Shown here piece after piece: positions 15,614 through 25,508 of a DNA stretch of 39,272 nt (its first letter is position 1; each line of letters begins with the position of its first letter). The stretch is from assembly GCA_903928225.1 (NCBI GenBank), contig CAIYPU010000088.1, positions 1-39,272 of the forward strand, given 5' to 3'. Source of the DNA: an uncultured Chlorobiaceae bacterium (GTDB lineage Bacteria > Bacteroidota > Chlorobiia > Chlorobiales > Chlorobiaceae). The translations under genes were made by a program, and so were the position numbers. The notes under the pieces are model-generated. The model was not told the origin of the DNA. It did no database searches and worked only from the letters and a program-made list of their open reading frames with translations.

Positions 15614-15639
15614 AAAATATACCTTTTCAGGTATATTTT
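15614..15639. promoter_or_regulatory. Predicted HipB operator O2
   Basis: The dyad AAAATATACC-TTTTCA-GGTATATTTT has perfect 10-bp arms and a 6-bp spacer. It contains the O1 core ATACC-N6-GGTAT and overlaps the expected -35 region of the hipB promoter. The general form resembles the E. coli HipB operator (TATCC-N8-GGATA) but with different half-sites. Confidence 0.72.
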
Positions 15640-15733
15640 TATAGTTTTTTCAAAAAAACCAGCTATGGGAATAATGTAAAAGCACAATCGCCTCAAAAAA
15701 GAAGATTATTGAAGCGCACCATAAAGTCGGGGC

Positions 15734-15767
15734 AAAAAAAGCCTGCAAGCAGTTGACTTGCAGGCTT
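15734..15767 (-). terminator. Intrinsic terminator of typA
   Basis: On the minus strand AAGCCTGCAAG and CTTGCAGGCTT form an 11-bp perfect stem around a 7-base loop, followed by a T7 run (the stem's last two T plus five more). It lies about 35 bp after the typA stop codon. Confidence 0.88.
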
Positions 15768-15803
15768 GAAAGAAGAATCCTGGAAATAACGGGAAAGAAT
15801 ACC

Positions 15804-17633
15804 TTACAGTGCCTTCTCTTTCTTCGCGGCTTTGGCACGAAGGTTGGAATCGAGGATCTTCTTGCGCAGCCTCAGGTTCTGAGGCGTAACTTCGAGCAGC
15901 TCGTCATCGTTGATGAATTCGAGCGCCTGTTCGAGCGAAAGTATTTTAGCCGGGGTCAGCCGGAGCGATTCGTCTGTTCCCGATGCCCTCATGTTGGTGA
16001 GTTTCTTCGTTTTGCAGACGTTGAGGGTGATATCGAGGCCTCTTGTGGACTCGCCGACAATCATCCCTTCGTAAACCCTGGTGTTAGGCGGCACGAAAAA
16101 TGTCCCGCGGTCCTCGAGGCTGCTCAGGGCATAAGCCACGCAGACACCGGTTTCGGCAGAAACGAGCGCGCCGGTCTCCCTCGAAGGCAGCTTGCCCTTG
16201 AACGGCTGGTAGTTGTGGAACACGTGCGAAAGCATTCCCTCGCCTTTCGTGTCGGTGGTGAATTCAAGATTGTAACCGATCAGGCCGCGTGTCGGAATTT
16301 CGAACTCGAGCCTCACCATGCCGCCGCGAAGCGTGCCCATATGGGTCATTTCGGCTTTCCTGCGGCCCATCTTCTCGATGATGACGCCGGTATACTCATC
16401 CGGAATGTCGATGGTGACATGCTCGACGGGCTCCATCAGGGTGCCGTTGTCGTCGTGGTACATGATGACCTCGGGACGTGCGATGGAGAGCTCGTACCCC
16501 TCACGCCGCATGGTTTCGATAAGCACGGAAAGATGAAGCTCGCCCCTGCCGGAAACCCTGAAGGTATCGGCGCTGTCGGTCTCCTCTACCTTGAGGGCGA
16601 CGTTGGTCATCACTTCCTTCATCAGGCGTTCGCGGATCTTGCGGCTCGTGACCTCCTTGCCTTCCTGGCCGGCAAAGGGAGAGTCGTTGACCGAAAAGAG
16701 CATCGAAAGGGTCGGCTTGCTGATCTCGAACGATTCGAGCACCTCGGGGGCATCGACAGAGGCGAGGGTCATGCCGACGGTTGCATCGGAGATGCCGGCC
16801 ATGGCGACGATGTCGCCTGCGCCCGCCTCCTTGACTTCAACACGCTGCAGCTTGTCGAAAAGGAAGAGCTTTGTTACCGAACCCCTGCCTGCGATGCCTT
16901 CGGGACCAACGACTACGAGCTGCTGGCCCGGGGCCACTTTTCCGCGCTGGATGCGGCCGATCGCGATCTTGCCGATATACTCGCTGTAATCGAGGCTGGT
17001 CACGAGCATCTGGAAAGGAGCATCGTCGTCGACTTCCGGCGGCGGGATCTCCCTGATGATCGTATCGAGCAGGAGGCTCATGTCGCTGTCCTCGTCGGTC
17101 ATGCTGTATTTTGCGATGCCGTTTTTCGCGGAAGTGAAGATATAGGGAAAATCGAGCTGGTCCTCGTCGGCTCCAAGCGCGATGAAGAGGTCGAGCACCT
17201 GGTCGTGCACCTTTACCGGATCAGCCTGAGGGCGATCGATCTTGTTGATGACGACGATAGGTTTCAGGTGCAGCTCAAGCGCCTTGCGGAGCACGAACTT
17301 CGTCTGCGGCATAGGCCCTTCGAAAGCATCGACGAGCAGCAGCACGCCATCAACCATTTTCAGGATTCGCTCCACTTCGCCGCCGAAATCGGCATGGCCC
17401 GGAGTATCGACGATGTTGATCTTGCAGTCTTTGTAAAGGGCGGCGGCATTCTTTGAAAAAATGGTGATGCCCCGTTCGCGTTCCTGGGGATTGGAATCGA
17501 GCACCCTCACGTTCACCTGCTGGTTCTCCCTGAAAGCCCCGGTTTTCTGGAAAATCGAATCGACCAGCGTTGTCTTTCCGTGATCAACGTGCGCGATGAT
17601 GGCTATATTCCTGATATTCTTTTTCGTGCTCAT
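15804..17633 (-). CDS. typA: Ribosome-associated GTPase TypA/BipA
   Basis: TypA (BipA) is a translational GTPase that binds the 70S ribosome and helps large-subunit assembly and stress adaptation. The 609-residue length is typical. G motifs are clear: AHVDHGKTT near residue 14, [12 protein letters not shown], and [10 protein letters not shown]. Domains II, III and the BipA-specific C-terminal domain (ending in a basic tail RAKAAKKEK) follow. A GAGGGA ribosome site precedes the ATG at 17633. It is a single-gene unit with its own terminator, divergent from the hem operon. Confidence 0.96.
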   Translation of the reverse strand: MSTKKNIRNIAIIAHVDHGKTTLVDSIFQKTGAFRENQQVNVRVLDSNPQERERGITIFSKNAAALYKDCKINIVDTPGHADFGGEVERILKMVDGVLLLVDAFEGPMPQTKFVLRKALELHLKPIVVINKIDRPQADPVKVHDQVLDLFIALGADEDQLDFPYIFTSAKNGIAKYSMTDEDSDMSLLLDTIIREIPPPEVDDDAPFQMLVTSLDYSEYIGKIAIGRIQRGKVAPGQQLVVVGPEGIAGRGSVTKLFLFDKLQRVEVKEAGAGDIVAMAGISDATVGMTLASVDAPEVLESFEISKPTLSMLFSVNDSPFAGQEGKEVTSRKIRERLMKEVMTNVALKVEETDSADTFRVSGRGELHLSVLIETMRREGYELSIARPEVIMYHDDNGTLMEPVEHVTIDIPDEYTGVIIEKMGRRKAEMTHMGTLRGGMVRLEFEIPTRGLIGYNLEFTTDTKGEGMLSHVFHNYQPFKGKLPSRETGALVSAETGVCVAYALSSLEDRGTFFVPPNTRVYEGMIVGESTRGLDITLNVCKTKKLTNMRASGTDESLRLTPAKILSLEQALEFINDDELLEVTPQNLRLRKKILDSNLRAKAAKKEKAL

Positions 17634-17801
17634 CTTTTTTCCCTCGTAAATAAGTATATTTTATTCTTTCGTGGCGGAATATACACTTTTATAAAGCAAA
17701 TCGCCTACAATCTTTCAAACCCGAAGATGCACGGCTTCTCTTCCCGTATCTGGTATCATATCGGACTCTAAACAGTTGCACACTTCCCTTCCTTCTTTAC
17801 G

Positions 17802-18647
17802 ATGAATAATATATTACTCGGCAATATTCCCCTTCTTGTCCTCAACCAGCTGCTTTCGGGGCTCTACGTTTTTACGGGCGTGCTCTACGGCATCCATTTC
17901 TACGGCGACAACGAATTCGCCAAAAATTTCAAGCAGCCCGGCCTGGCAATGACCGTGCTGACCCATCTGCTCTATCTCGGCCTGCTGACCTCGACCGAAG
18001 GGTACAAGATCAGTTATTCGACATTCAACATGATGAGCATGGTCGCCCTCACCCTGAGCCTGACCTACCTCTTCATCGAGTTCACCACGAAAAGCGACAA
18101 GACCGGCTTTTTTATCATTTCCTTCGCCGCAGGCGCACAGGTAATCTCTTCCGTCCTGACCGCGCTCAGCCCTGACAGGGGAATGGCATTCAGCGGACTG
18201 GGGATCGGAGTGCACCTCATCGCAGCCATTTTCGGGTTCAGCGCCATAGCGATCGCTGGCCTCTACAGCCTTCTTTACCTGCTGCTCTACCGGCAGATCC
18301 AGCACAACAAGTTCGAGCTGCTGTTCCAGCGGCTTCCGAACCTTGAGGTCCTCGAAAAGCTCACCATGCATGCTGTATCGTTCGGCTTCCTCTTTCTTTC
18401 CATAACCCTTTTTGCAGGGGTCTTCGAACAGCAGGTTTCAGGAGAGTCGATTTCGATTCTGGAACCGAAACTGCTGACCCTGATCATCATCTGGTTCCTC
18501 TACGGAACGAGCATCGTTCTGAAACCGCTCATCGGCTGGGATATCAAGCACATGGCTTATGTCTTCATATCACTGTTCCTGTTTGTGACGGCACTTATCG
18601 TTCTGATGACGTTCTTTTCACCGACTTTTCACCGGCTGACGCCCTAA
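17802..18647 (+). CDS. hemX: HemX/CcsA-like integral membrane protein
   Basis: The 281-residue protein is almost wholly hydrophobic, with about eight transmembrane helices, and resembles the cytochrome c assembly (CcsA/HemX) family that precedes hemA in many bacteria. In Bacillus HemX lowers the level of glutamyl-tRNA reductase; in others related proteins handle haem for cytochrome c. Two conserved features are a histidine near residue 137 (GIGVHLIAA) and one near residue 193 (KLTMHAVSFGF), plausible haem ligands. It is 134 bp upstream of hemA on the same strand. Which of the two roles applies cannot be told from sequence. Confidence 0.75.
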   Translation: MNNILLGNIPLLVLNQLLSGLYVFTGVLYGIHFYGDNEFAKNFKQPGLAMTVLTHLLYLGLLTSTEGYKISYSTFNMMSMVALTLSLTYLFIEFTTKSDKTGFFIISFAAGAQVISSVLTALSPDRGMAFSGLGIGVHLIAAIFGFSAIAIAGLYSLLYLLLYRQIQHNKFELLFQRLPNLEVLEKLTMHAVSFGFLFLSITLFAGVFEQQVSGESISILEPKLLTLIIIWFLYGTSIVLKPLIGWDIKHMAYVFISLFLFVTALIVLMTFFSPTFHRLTP

Positions 18648-18661
18648 ATAGCGAGAGAGGT

Positions 18662-18690
18662 TTGAAAATCACTGGGTTAATCGGTATATT
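18662..18690 (+). promoter_or_regulatory. Candidate promoter of hemA-hemC-hemD
   Basis: TTGAAA at 18662-18667 and TATATT at 18685-18690 with exactly 17 bp between them make one of the best consensus promoters in the window. It lies about 90 bp before hemA, so hemA can be expressed apart from the upstream hemX-like gene. Confidence 0.65.
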
Positions 18691-18701
18691 GGCTGTTCAT
18701 C

Positions 18702-18714
18702 GCGCAATATGCGC
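18702..18714. promoter_or_regulatory. Short dyad after the hemA promoter
   Basis: GCGCA-ATA-TGCGC is a perfect 5-bp dyad located a few bases after the predicted start of transcription. It could be an operator or a leader hairpin; no known regulator site is recognised. Confidence 0.3.
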
Positions 18715-18781
18715 TGAAGATCTTGTGAAGCACTGGTTTCAATGCATCTGTACTTGATCAGTTCACTAAAACAATCCTGCC

Positions 18782-20059
18782 ATGAATATCATTTCAGTTG
18801 GTGTCAACCACAAAACCGCACCTATTGAAATCCGCGAAAGAATCTCACTGACCGAAACCCAGAACAAGGAATTCATTTCCGGCCTGATATCGAGCGGCAT
18901 TGCTCACGAGGCGATGGTGGTATCAACATGCAACCGTACTGAGCTCTACGTCGTTCCGGCAATGGAGGAAGTTACCGGCGAATACCTGAAAGAATACCTG
19001 ATCGCTTACAAGGATGCTCGAACCGAGGTCCGTCCGGAGCACTTTTTCGGAAGGTTCTACTGCGGGACTGCGCGCCATCTTTTCGAAGTATCGAGTGCAA
19101 TCGACTCGCTGATCCTCGGCGAAGGCCAGATCCTCGGGCAGGTCAAGAACGCATACAGGATTGCGGCTGAAACACAGGCTGCAGGCATCCTCATCACCCG
19201 CCTCTGCCACACGGCTTTCAGCGTGGCGAAAAAGGTGAAGACGAAAACCAAGATCATGGAAGGCGCTGTTTCGGTAAGCTATGCGGCTGTCGAGCTCGCC
19301 CAGAAAATTTTCTCCAATCTCTCGGTCAAGAAGATCCTGCTCATAGGCGCAGGCGAAACCGGAGAACTTGCGGCAAAGCATATGTTCCAGAAAAACGCAA
19401 GGAACATCGTCATCACGAACCGTACGCAGTCCAAAGCCGAAACGCTCGCCGAAGAGCTCGGCACCGGCAAAGTCCTCCCCTTCGAAACCTACAGGGACCA
19501 TCTCCACGAATTCGATATCATCATCACTGCGGTAAGCACCAAGGAGTACATCCTCAGTGAAGCGGAGATGCACCAGAGCATGATGAAACGCAAGCTGAAA
19601 CCGGTGATCATCCTCGATCTCGGTCTGCCGCGCAACGTCGATCCGAACATAAGCAAGCTGCAGAACATGTTCCTCAAGGACATCGACGCGCTCAAGCATA
19701 TCATCGACAAGAACCTCGAAAGGCGCCGCGCCGAACTGCCCAAGGTCAAGGCAATCATCGACGAGGAGCTCGTCGCCTTCGCCCAGTGGATCAACACACT
19801 GAAAGTAAGGCCGACGATCGTGGACCTGCAGTCGAAATTCATCGAGATCAAGGAAAAAGAGCTTGAACGCTACCGTTACAAGGTCAGCGAGGAAGAGCTG
19901 CAGCGGATGGAGCACCTGACAGACAGGATACTCAAGAAAATCCTGCACCATCCCATCAAGATGCTCAAGGCCCCGATCGATACGGCGGATTCCATCCCGA
20001 GCAGGGTCAACCTCGTGCGCAACATCTTCGATCTTGAAGAACCAAACCAGTCATACTAA
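18782..20059 (+). CDS. hemA: Glutamyl-tRNA reductase
   Basis: HemA reduces glutamyl-tRNA to glutamate-1-semialdehyde, the committed step of C5-pathway tetrapyrrole synthesis, which must feed very high chlorophyll production here. The 425-residue protein has the nucleophilic C50 in [10 protein letters not shown], the [10 protein letters not shown] motif, a Rossmann segment [16 protein letters not shown], and a C-terminal dimerisation helix. The ATG at 18782 gives the standard N-terminus ([11 protein letters not shown]). hemC follows after 20 bp and hemD overlaps hemC. Confidence 0.97.
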   Translation: MNIISVGVNHKTAPIEIRERISLTETQNKEFISGLISSGIAHEAMVVSTCNRTELYVVPAMEEVTGEYLKEYLIAYKDARTEVRPEHFFGRFYCGTARHLFEVSSAIDSLILGEGQILGQVKNAYRIAAETQAAGILITRLCHTAFSVAKKVKTKTKIMEGAVSVSYAAVELAQKIFSNLSVKKILLIGAGETGELAAKHMFQKNARNIVITNRTQSKAETLAEELGTGKVLPFETYRDHLHEFDIIITAVSTKEYILSEAEMHQSMMKRKLKPVIILDLGLPRNVDPNISKLQNMFLKDIDALKHIIDKNLERRRAELPKVKAIIDEELVAFAQWINTLKVRPTIVDLQSKFIEIKEKELERYRYKVSEEELQRMEHLTDRILKKILHHPIKMLKAPIDTADSIPSRVNLVRNIFDLEEPNQSY

Positions 20060-20079
20060 ATTCATAATTCGTAACCGCC

Positions 20080-21021
20080 TTGAAAAAAAAGCTTATCATC
20101 GGCACCAGGTCCAGCCCTCTCGCTCTGTGGCAGGCAGAATTCACCAAAAACGAACTTTCCCGGCATTTCCCCGAGCTTGATATCGAGCTGAAACTTGTCA
20201 AAACAACCGGTGACGTGCTTCTCGACTCCCCGCTTTCGAAAATCGGGGACATGGGCCTGTTCACGAAGGATATTGAAAAGCACCTTATCGCCAAAGAGAT
20301 CGACCTTGCGGTACACAGCCTGAAAGATGTCCCGACATCGACCCCGGAGGGCCTCATCATCACCTCATTCACGGAGCGCGAGGACACCAGGGACGTCATC
20401 ATTTCGAAAAACGGCGTCAAGCTGAAGGACCTGCCGGAAAAATCCAGGGTTGCGACCAGCAGCCTCCGCAGGATGTCGCAGCTGCTCAGCATGCGTCCGG
20501 ACCTCGATATCCGCGACATCAGGGGCAACCTGAACACCCGGTTCAAAAAGTTCGATGACGGGGAATTCGACGCGATGATGCTTGCCTATGCCGGCGTCTA
20601 CCGCCTGAAATTCAGCGACCGCATCTCGGAAATCCTTCCCCACGAAGTCATGCTTCCCGCAGTGGGCCAGGGAGCGCTCGGCATCGAAACCCGTGTCGAT
20701 GACGAACAGACAAGGGAAATCGTCAGGATCCTCAACCACTCGAACACAGAATACTGCTGCAGGGCAGAACGTGCGCTGCTCCGTCATCTGCAGGGCGGCT
20801 GCCAGATCCCGATCGGCGCCTACGCTTCCTTCAGGAACGGCACGCTCAACCTGCTCGCCTACGTCGGTTCGGTTGACGGCAAAGTCGGACTGCGCAACGA
20901 AATGACGAAAACCGGACTCAGCAATCCCGAACAGGCCGAAGAAGTCGGCATCGCGCTTGCCGAGGAACTGCTGAAACAGGGCGCAGACAAAATCCTCTCC
21001 GAAATCCGCAAAACGAGGTAA
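20080..21021 (+). CDS. hemC: Hydroxymethylbilane synthase (porphobilinogen deaminase)
   Basis: HemC polymerises four porphobilinogen molecules into hydroxymethylbilane. The 313-residue protein contains the catalytic aspartate D83 (HSLKDVP), the arginine-rich substrate site ([17 protein letters not shown]) and the dipyrromethane-cofactor cysteine C241 ([11 protein letters not shown]). The start is TTG at 20080; no ATG precedes the conserved [15 protein letters not shown] segment. The stop overlaps the hemD start (TAATG), suggesting coupled translation. Confidence 0.96.
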   Translation: MKKKLIIGTRSSPLALWQAEFTKNELSRHFPELDIELKLVKTTGDVLLDSPLSKIGDMGLFTKDIEKHLIAKEIDLAVHSLKDVPTSTPEGLIITSFTEREDTRDVIISKNGVKLKDLPEKSRVATSSLRRMSQLLSMRPDLDIRDIRGNLNTRFKKFDDGEFDAMMLAYAGVYRLKFSDRISEILPHEVMLPAVGQGALGIETRVDDEQTREIVRILNHSNTEYCCRAERALLRHLQGGCQIPIGAYASFRNGTLNLLAYVGSVDGKVGLRNEMTKTGLSNPEQAEEVGIALAEELLKQGADKILSEIRKTR

Positions 21022-21767
21022 TGAAAGCAGTCCTCGTTACCCGTCCAAGGCACCAGGCGGAATCTTTCGTAAAAGAACTGGAACAATATGGCCTGATTTC
21101 CGTTGTGTTTCCCACAATCGAGATCAGGCCGGTTCCCGGCTGGCAGGTGCCCGACCTCTCCCGTTTCGACGGAGTCTTTTTCACCAGCACGAACAGCGTG
21201 AGCTTTTTCATGGAGCGCCTCCTGAAAGAGAGCCCCGGTGAACTGAAAAACCTGCAGCAGCTCAGGGTATGGGCGGTCGGAAAGTCAACATCCCGGCTGC
21301 TCGACGAAAACGGGGTCAAAACCCAGCCCGTCCCGAAAATAGCCGATGCCGCAACACTCATGGAAGAGATACCCGAGAGTGAAATTTCAGGTAAAACCTT
21401 CCTTTTCCTGAGGGGAAACCTTTCACTGGGTATCATTCCGGACATTATCGGCAAAAGGGGGGGGACGTGCGTCGAGCTGACCGTTTATGAAAATATCCCG
21501 CCCTCGCTCGAAGAGACCGGCAACGTGAAAAAACTTCTTGAAACCGGCGGGCTTTCCTGCCTTTCCTTCACCAGCCCGTCGACAGCCGTCAATTTCTTCG
21601 AAGCTATCGGCACAACCGCCCTGCCGCAAGGCGTCCTGGTCGCAGCCATAGGAACGACGACGGCAAACGCGCTTGAAAAGCTGGGCGTCAGGACCGACAT
21701 CATCCCCGAGTACTTCGACTCCCCGCATTTCGCTAAAGCGATCGCCACCGCACTCGCTGAAAAATAG
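21021..21767 (+). CDS. hemD: Uroporphyrinogen-III synthase
   Basis: HemD closes hydroxymethylbilane to uroporphyrinogen III with inversion of ring D. This 248-residue protein belongs to a poorly conserved family but shows its landmarks: [13 protein letters not shown] at the start, [20 protein letters not shown] in the middle and [16 protein letters not shown] plus [12 protein letters not shown] in the second half. It overlaps hemC by one base and ends the operon. The next gene lies on the opposite strand 32 bp away; no terminator is obvious. Confidence 0.93.
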   Translation: MKAVLVTRPRHQAESFVKELEQYGLISVVFPTIEIRPVPGWQVPDLSRFDGVFFTSTNSVSFFMERLLKESPGELKNLQQLRVWAVGKSTSRLLDENGVKTQPVPKIADAATLMEEIPESEISGKTFLFLRGNLSLGIIPDIIGKRGGTCVELTVYENIPPSLEETGNVKKLLETGGLSCLSFTSPSTAVNFFEAIGTTALPQGVLVAAIGTTTANALEKLGVRTDIIPEYFDSPHFAKAIATALAEK

Positions 21768-21799
21768 ACTGGTCGCGCCGTTTATCCCTGAAAACAAGT

Positions 21800-22546
21800 T
21801 CAGAGGTCTTCGATATCCGGTATATCGTCGGTGTAGCTTGCGGACCTGATCCTGACGGTTTTCGGGTCCGGCAAGGCTTCATGGCGGTCATTTTCTTCAA
21901 CGACCGGCAGGTTCTCGATGTCGGGAATATCGTCGTAGAGATCGGCTGAGGGCAGCACCCTGATCATCGAAATGTATTCATCATCATCCTTTACCTCCGC
22001 CTTCCGCTGATTTTGGGCAGGCTCGGCTGCCAACGGGGCCTGAGGGACCGGACGGGGTTTCTCGAGCAGAGAACGCATCTCCTCTTCGAGGGCGGCCTTC
22101 GATTTCGGCTGAGGAGCGGCCGACGGGAAAAGCTGGAACTGGCGGTCGTCATCCTCGTCGAACCTTGAAAGTGATTTCCCTGACGGAGCTGAAGTGATTT
22201 CATCGTCGGCACCATTGATCTCGTTCACCGGAGCCGGCACGATGACAGGGCCGGAACCCCTCTGGACTGGCGCAGAGCGCCTTCGCCTTGAAGCACCACC
22301 GCCCTGCTGCCGGGATTCGAAAGCATCGAACTTCTGCTCGATAACCTCCCTGAGCGACTCTTCCAGCTCGATGCGCATGGAGTGCAGGAGCTGTATGGTA
22401 TCGGCCCTGTGCTGTGCAAGCTCGCGCCGGATATCCTGGCCGGTCCGATCGACATCGTTTTTTTCCACAAGGGTCCAGCCAGTCACCAGCAGCCCGATAA
22501 CACCAGCCAGAAGCAGAACGATGATGATGAGCAGCGCAATGATCAT
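21800..22546 (-). CDS. Membrane-anchored acidic protein of unknown function
   Basis: I do not recognise this 248-residue protein. It has one N-terminal membrane helix (about residues 2-23) with little before it, a probable coiled coil (about 30-80), a basic patch ASRRRR at 85-90, and then a long low-complexity stretch rich in Pro, Ala, Asp and Glu. The motif DDIPDIE occurs twice, at 205-211 and again at 240-246 close to the C-terminus, each preceded by Tyr within two residues and followed by a hydrophobic position. It would face the cytoplasm or periplasm as a flexible tail. Its ATG overlaps the stop of the upstream phosphatase gene, so they are coexpressed. Confidence 0.7.
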   Translation of the reverse strand: MIIALLIIIVLLLAGVIGLLVTGWTLVEKNDVDRTGQDIRRELAQHRADTIQLLHSMRIELEESLREVIEQKFDAFESRQQGGGASRRRRSAPVQRGSGPVIVPAPVNEINGADDEITSAPSGKSLSRFDEDDDRQFQLFPSAAPQPKSKAALEEEMRSLLEKPRPVPQAPLAAEPAQNQRKAEVKDDDEYISMIRVLPSADLYDDIPDIENLPVVEENDRHEALPDPKTVRIRSASYTDDIPDIEDL

Positions 22547-23319
22547 GAACGGGAATCCATGGTTTCAATAGCCCATAACAATTTTTCTCCCAAAACCCTG
22601 TTCGTACTGACAAGACCTTCGCCTGAAATGGTTGTCTTTCCCCTGTAATCGAAACAGCATCCTCCGGCTTCGAGCACGACGGGGATGAGCGCCGCGCAGT
22701 CCCACGGGCTCATGATCTTGTCGACAGCCACCTCGGCCCTGCCGGAAGCGACAAGCATGTGGCCGTAGCAATCCCCCCAGCCCCTGACAAGTGCTGCCTC
22801 ATGACGAAGCAGGTCGACAGGATGGGTTGACGGAGGATCGAGGAGGTATTCCTTTTCCGTATAGAGAACGGTCGAATCGGCCTTTTCGGCGACAGATGAA
22901 ACAGTGATGGGAGAGCCGTCGAGAAAAGCCCCGCATCCCCGTTCAGCATAATATAATTCACGGAGGGCGGGAAAATGAACAACTCCAAGACGAATTTCAT
23001 TCTCTTCCTCGAGAGCGATGAGTATGCCATAGAGCGGGACACCGTGAATGAAAGCCTTCGTACCGTCGATGGGATCTATGATCCAGCGGCGCCGGTTCGA
23101 AGAGGGTCTTTCATCGAACTCCTCGCCGAAAAGACCGTCAAGCGGAAAGCGCTTGTGAATCGCATCGCGGATAAGATTTTCGGCACTCCTGTCCGCCTCG
23201 GTAACCGGCGAAGCATCCCTTTTCCGGAAAACCTCGATGGATTTGCGAGAAAAGTAGCCCAGGGTCAATCTGCCTGCCTCTTCGGCTATTTCTATGGCAA
23301 GTTGAAGATCGGGTGTCAT
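22543..23319 (-). CDS. hisN: Inositol monophosphatase family enzyme, likely histidinol-phosphatase
   Basis: The 258-residue protein is a Mg2+-dependent phosphatase of the IMPase/FBPase superfamily. Metal-binding motifs are GEE (residues 65-67), DPIDGT (82-87) and SPWDCAALIPVVLEAGG near the C-terminus. The pattern ILIALEEENEIRLGVVHFPAL and the WGDCYGH segment are typical of HisN-type histidinol-phosphatases, which act in histidine synthesis; inositol or other sugar phosphates remain possible. The ATG at 23319 is preferred; a TTG 27 bases earlier would add nine residues. It overlaps the next gene by four bases. Confidence 0.82.
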   Translation of the reverse strand: MTPDLQLAIEIAEEAGRLTLGYFSRKSIEVFRKRDASPVTEADRSAENLIRDAIHKRFPLDGLFGEEFDERPSSNRRRWIIDPIDGTKAFIHGVPLYGILIALEEENEIRLGVVHFPALRELYYAERGCGAFLDGSPITVSSVAEKADSTVLYTEKEYLLDPPSTHPVDLLRHEAALVRGWGDCYGHMLVASGRAEVAVDKIMSPWDCAALIPVVLEAGGCCFDYRGKTTISGEGLVSTNRVLGEKLLWAIETMDSRS

Positions 23320-23580
23320 GTCGGTCGCTCTGTTTTTCTGCCCCAAAGTTAAAAATATAATACTCTTCTGCGGCTAAAGCCGTTTGAGAAGGCGGATATT
23401 CGGGAATTTTTTTGAATATTGAAAAGCTGCTTGAGAGAAAAGAAAGAAAAACTCAGCTACAGAAACACATCGTATACCGGATCAACCGGAAGCTGCGACC
23501 CAAAGGCCGGATACGGGACTACCCCTCCGGAATAACGATCTTTCGCCCTGCGCCAAACAACAACACTATCCTGTTACCCC

Positions 23581-25122
23581 ATGAAACGCCTGATTGCAGA
23601 ACGCGAAAAAGCCCGCCTCGGCGGCGGGCAGAAACGCATCGACGCCCAGCATGCAAAAGGCAAGCTGACCGCCCGCGAGAGGCTCGACCTGCTGCTCGAC
23701 GAAGGAAGCTTCGAAGAGTACGACATGTTCGTAACGCACCGGACCACCGATTTCGAACTCGACAGTGAACGGTACCTTTCCGACGGTGTCATCACGGGAC
23801 ACGGCACCATCGACGGCCGAACGGTCTATGTCTTTTCACAGGATTTCACCGTCCTCGGCGGATCGCTGTCCGAAACGAACGCCCTGAAGATCTGCAAGAT
23901 CATGGACCAGGCCATGAAAGTCGGCGCTCCGCTGATCGGCATCAACGACAGCGGCGGCGCACGCATACAGGAAGGCGTAAGGAGCCTTGCCGGTTACGCG
24001 ACCATTTTCCAGCGCAACATCATGGCATCGGGCGTGATCCCGCAGATTTCGGCCATTTTCGGCCCGTGCGCGGGAGGTGCGGTCTACTCCCCCGCCCTGA
24101 CCGATTTCGTCGTCATGGCCGACAAGACCAGCTGCATGTTCGTGACCGGGCCGAAAGTGGTGAAAACCGTCACAGGCGAAACCATCTCGGACGAGGACCT
24201 CGGCGGGGCATCGATGCACTCCACAAAATCCGGTGTCACCCATTTCGTCGGAGCTGACGAAAAGGAGAGCATCCTGCTTATCCGCAAACTGCTGAGCTAC
24301 CTGCCGCAGAACAACCTCGAAGAACCGCCGCTCGTCGTATGCGAAGATCCGCCGGACCGGCTCGACGACAACCTGAATTCCATCATTCCCGAAAAACCGT
24401 CGATTCCCTACGACGTCAAGGATATCATCCACTCTGTCGCCGACAACGGGGAGTTCCTCGAAATCCAGCCCCAGTATGCGCGCAATATCGTCATCGGGTT
24501 CGTGACCTTCAACGGCATATCGACAGGCATTGTCGCCAACCAGCCCAACTACCTCGCAGGCTGCCTCGACATCAACGCGTCGAAAAAAGCCGCACGGTTC
24601 GTCCGGTTCTGCGACGCCTTCAACATCCCTATCGTCACGCTCGTCGACGTTCCGGGGTTCCTGCCCGGCAGCGCCCAGGAGTTCGACGGCATAATAACCA
24701 ACGGCGCGAAACTCATCTTCGCCTACGGCGAGGCAACCGTCCCGAAGATCACGGTCATCCTGCGCAAAGCATACGGCGGGGCATACTGCGTCATGAGCTC
24801 CAAGCAGCTCCGCGGGGATGTGAACTATGCATGGCCGAGCGCGGAAATTGCCGTCATGGGACCGAACGGAGCGATCGAAGTGCTGTTCAACCGCGAACTG
24901 AAGGCCCTCGGTTCCAACGAGGAAAGGAAAAAATTCATAACGGAAAATGCCGAGGATTACCGGGAAAAATTCTCGAACCCTTACGAAGCCGCACGCTACG
25001 GTTATATCGACGACATCATCGAACCTCGCAATACCAGGTTCAGGATAATCCGGGCCTTGCAGACCCTTTCGACGAAAAAGGATGTCAACCCGCCCAAAAA
25101 GCATTGCACGCTTCCATTGTAA
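23581..25122 (+). CDS. mmdA: Carboxyltransferase subunit of acyl-CoA decarboxylase/carboxylase
   Basis: This 513-residue carboxyltransferase moves the carboxyl group between an acyl-CoA (probably methylmalonyl/propionyl-CoA) and biotin. Motifs include [27 protein letters not shown] and [18 protein letters not shown], which form the two crotonase-like halves. In context with an OadG-like anchor, a biotin carrier and a Na+-pump beta subunit it is the alpha subunit of a sodium-translocating methylmalonyl-CoA decarboxylase. The ATG at 23581 gives the usual N-terminus. No biotin carboxylase gene is in the window, consistent with a decarboxylase. Confidence 0.93.
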   Translation: MKRLIAEREKARLGGGQKRIDAQHAKGKLTARERLDLLLDEGSFEEYDMFVTHRTTDFELDSERYLSDGVITGHGTIDGRTVYVFSQDFTVLGGSLSETNALKICKIMDQAMKVGAPLIGINDSGGARIQEGVRSLAGYATIFQRNIMASGVIPQISAIFGPCAGGAVYSPALTDFVVMADKTSCMFVTGPKVVKTVTGETISDEDLGGASMHSTKSGVTHFVGADEKESILLIRKLLSYLPQNNLEEPPLVVCEDPPDRLDDNLNSIIPEKPSIPYDVKDIIHSVADNGEFLEIQPQYARNIVIGFVTFNGISTGIVANQPNYLAGCLDINASKKAARFVRFCDAFNIPIVTLVDVPGFLPGSAQEFDGIITNGAKLIFAYGEATVPKITVILRKAYGGAYCVMSSKQLRGDVNYAWPSAEIAVMGPNGAIEVLFNRELKALGSNEERKKFITENAEDYREKFSNPYEAARYGYIDDIIEPRNTRFRIIRALQTLSTKKDVNPPKKHCTLPL

Positions 25123-25136
25123 ACCAGGGCAATCAC

Positions 25137-25508
25137 ATGACAAACAGCACTCCGATCCTGCCGGTCGATTTTTCGGCGATTACGAAAGAACAGATGATTT
25201 TCGCTGTTTTCGGCTATGTCACGGTCATCGGTTCGCTCTTCCTGCTCTTCATCCTGTTCAGCCTGATACCTGCGATGCGCCGGAGGAAACAGAAAAAACT
25301 CGTAAGGACCCAGGGGCTTCCTGAAAGCGCCGCCGCCGTGGTCCCGGGCGAAGTGAGCGCGGCGATCGCCCTCGCACTTTCACTTTACCTGGAGGAACTG
25401 CACGACCAGGAAACGGCCATCCTGACCATCAAGAAAGCGGCCAAAAATTATTCCCCGTGGAATTCCAAGATCTACAACGTCATCAATTTCAACCAGATCA
25501 AACGATGA
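25137..25508 (+). CDS. OadG/MmdD-like small membrane subunit
   Basis: The 123-residue protein has one membrane helix (about residues 20-45: IFAVFGYVTVIGSLFLLFIL) followed by basic residues and a soluble region with an EVSAAIALALSLYLEELHD helix, as in gamma/delta subunits (OadG, MmdD) of Na+-pumping decarboxylases. These anchor and assemble the complex. The start is the ATG at 25137, 14 bases after mmdA; the upstream extension of the open frame overlaps mmdA and is not coding. Its stop overlaps the biotin-carrier start in ATGA. Confidence 0.8.
   Translation: MTNSTPILPVDFSAITKEQMIFAVFGYVTVIGSLFLLFILFSLIPAMRRRKQKKLVRTQGLPESAAAVVPGEVSAAIALALSLYLEELHDQETAILTIKKAAKNYSPWNSKIYNVINFNQIKR

Noticed and set aside
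3543-15660. Prophage or integrative element carrying the accessory genes
   Set aside because: No integrase, transposase, phage gene, tRNA end or flanking direct repeat was seen.
15753-17456. Long 567-aa open frame on the plus strand
   Set aside because: It is the antisense shadow of typA, whose motifs are complete on the minus strand.
23412-23768. 118-aa open frame before and into mmdA
   Set aside because: It starts at a non-ATG codon, has basic low-complexity sequence and overlaps the well-supported mmdA in another frame.
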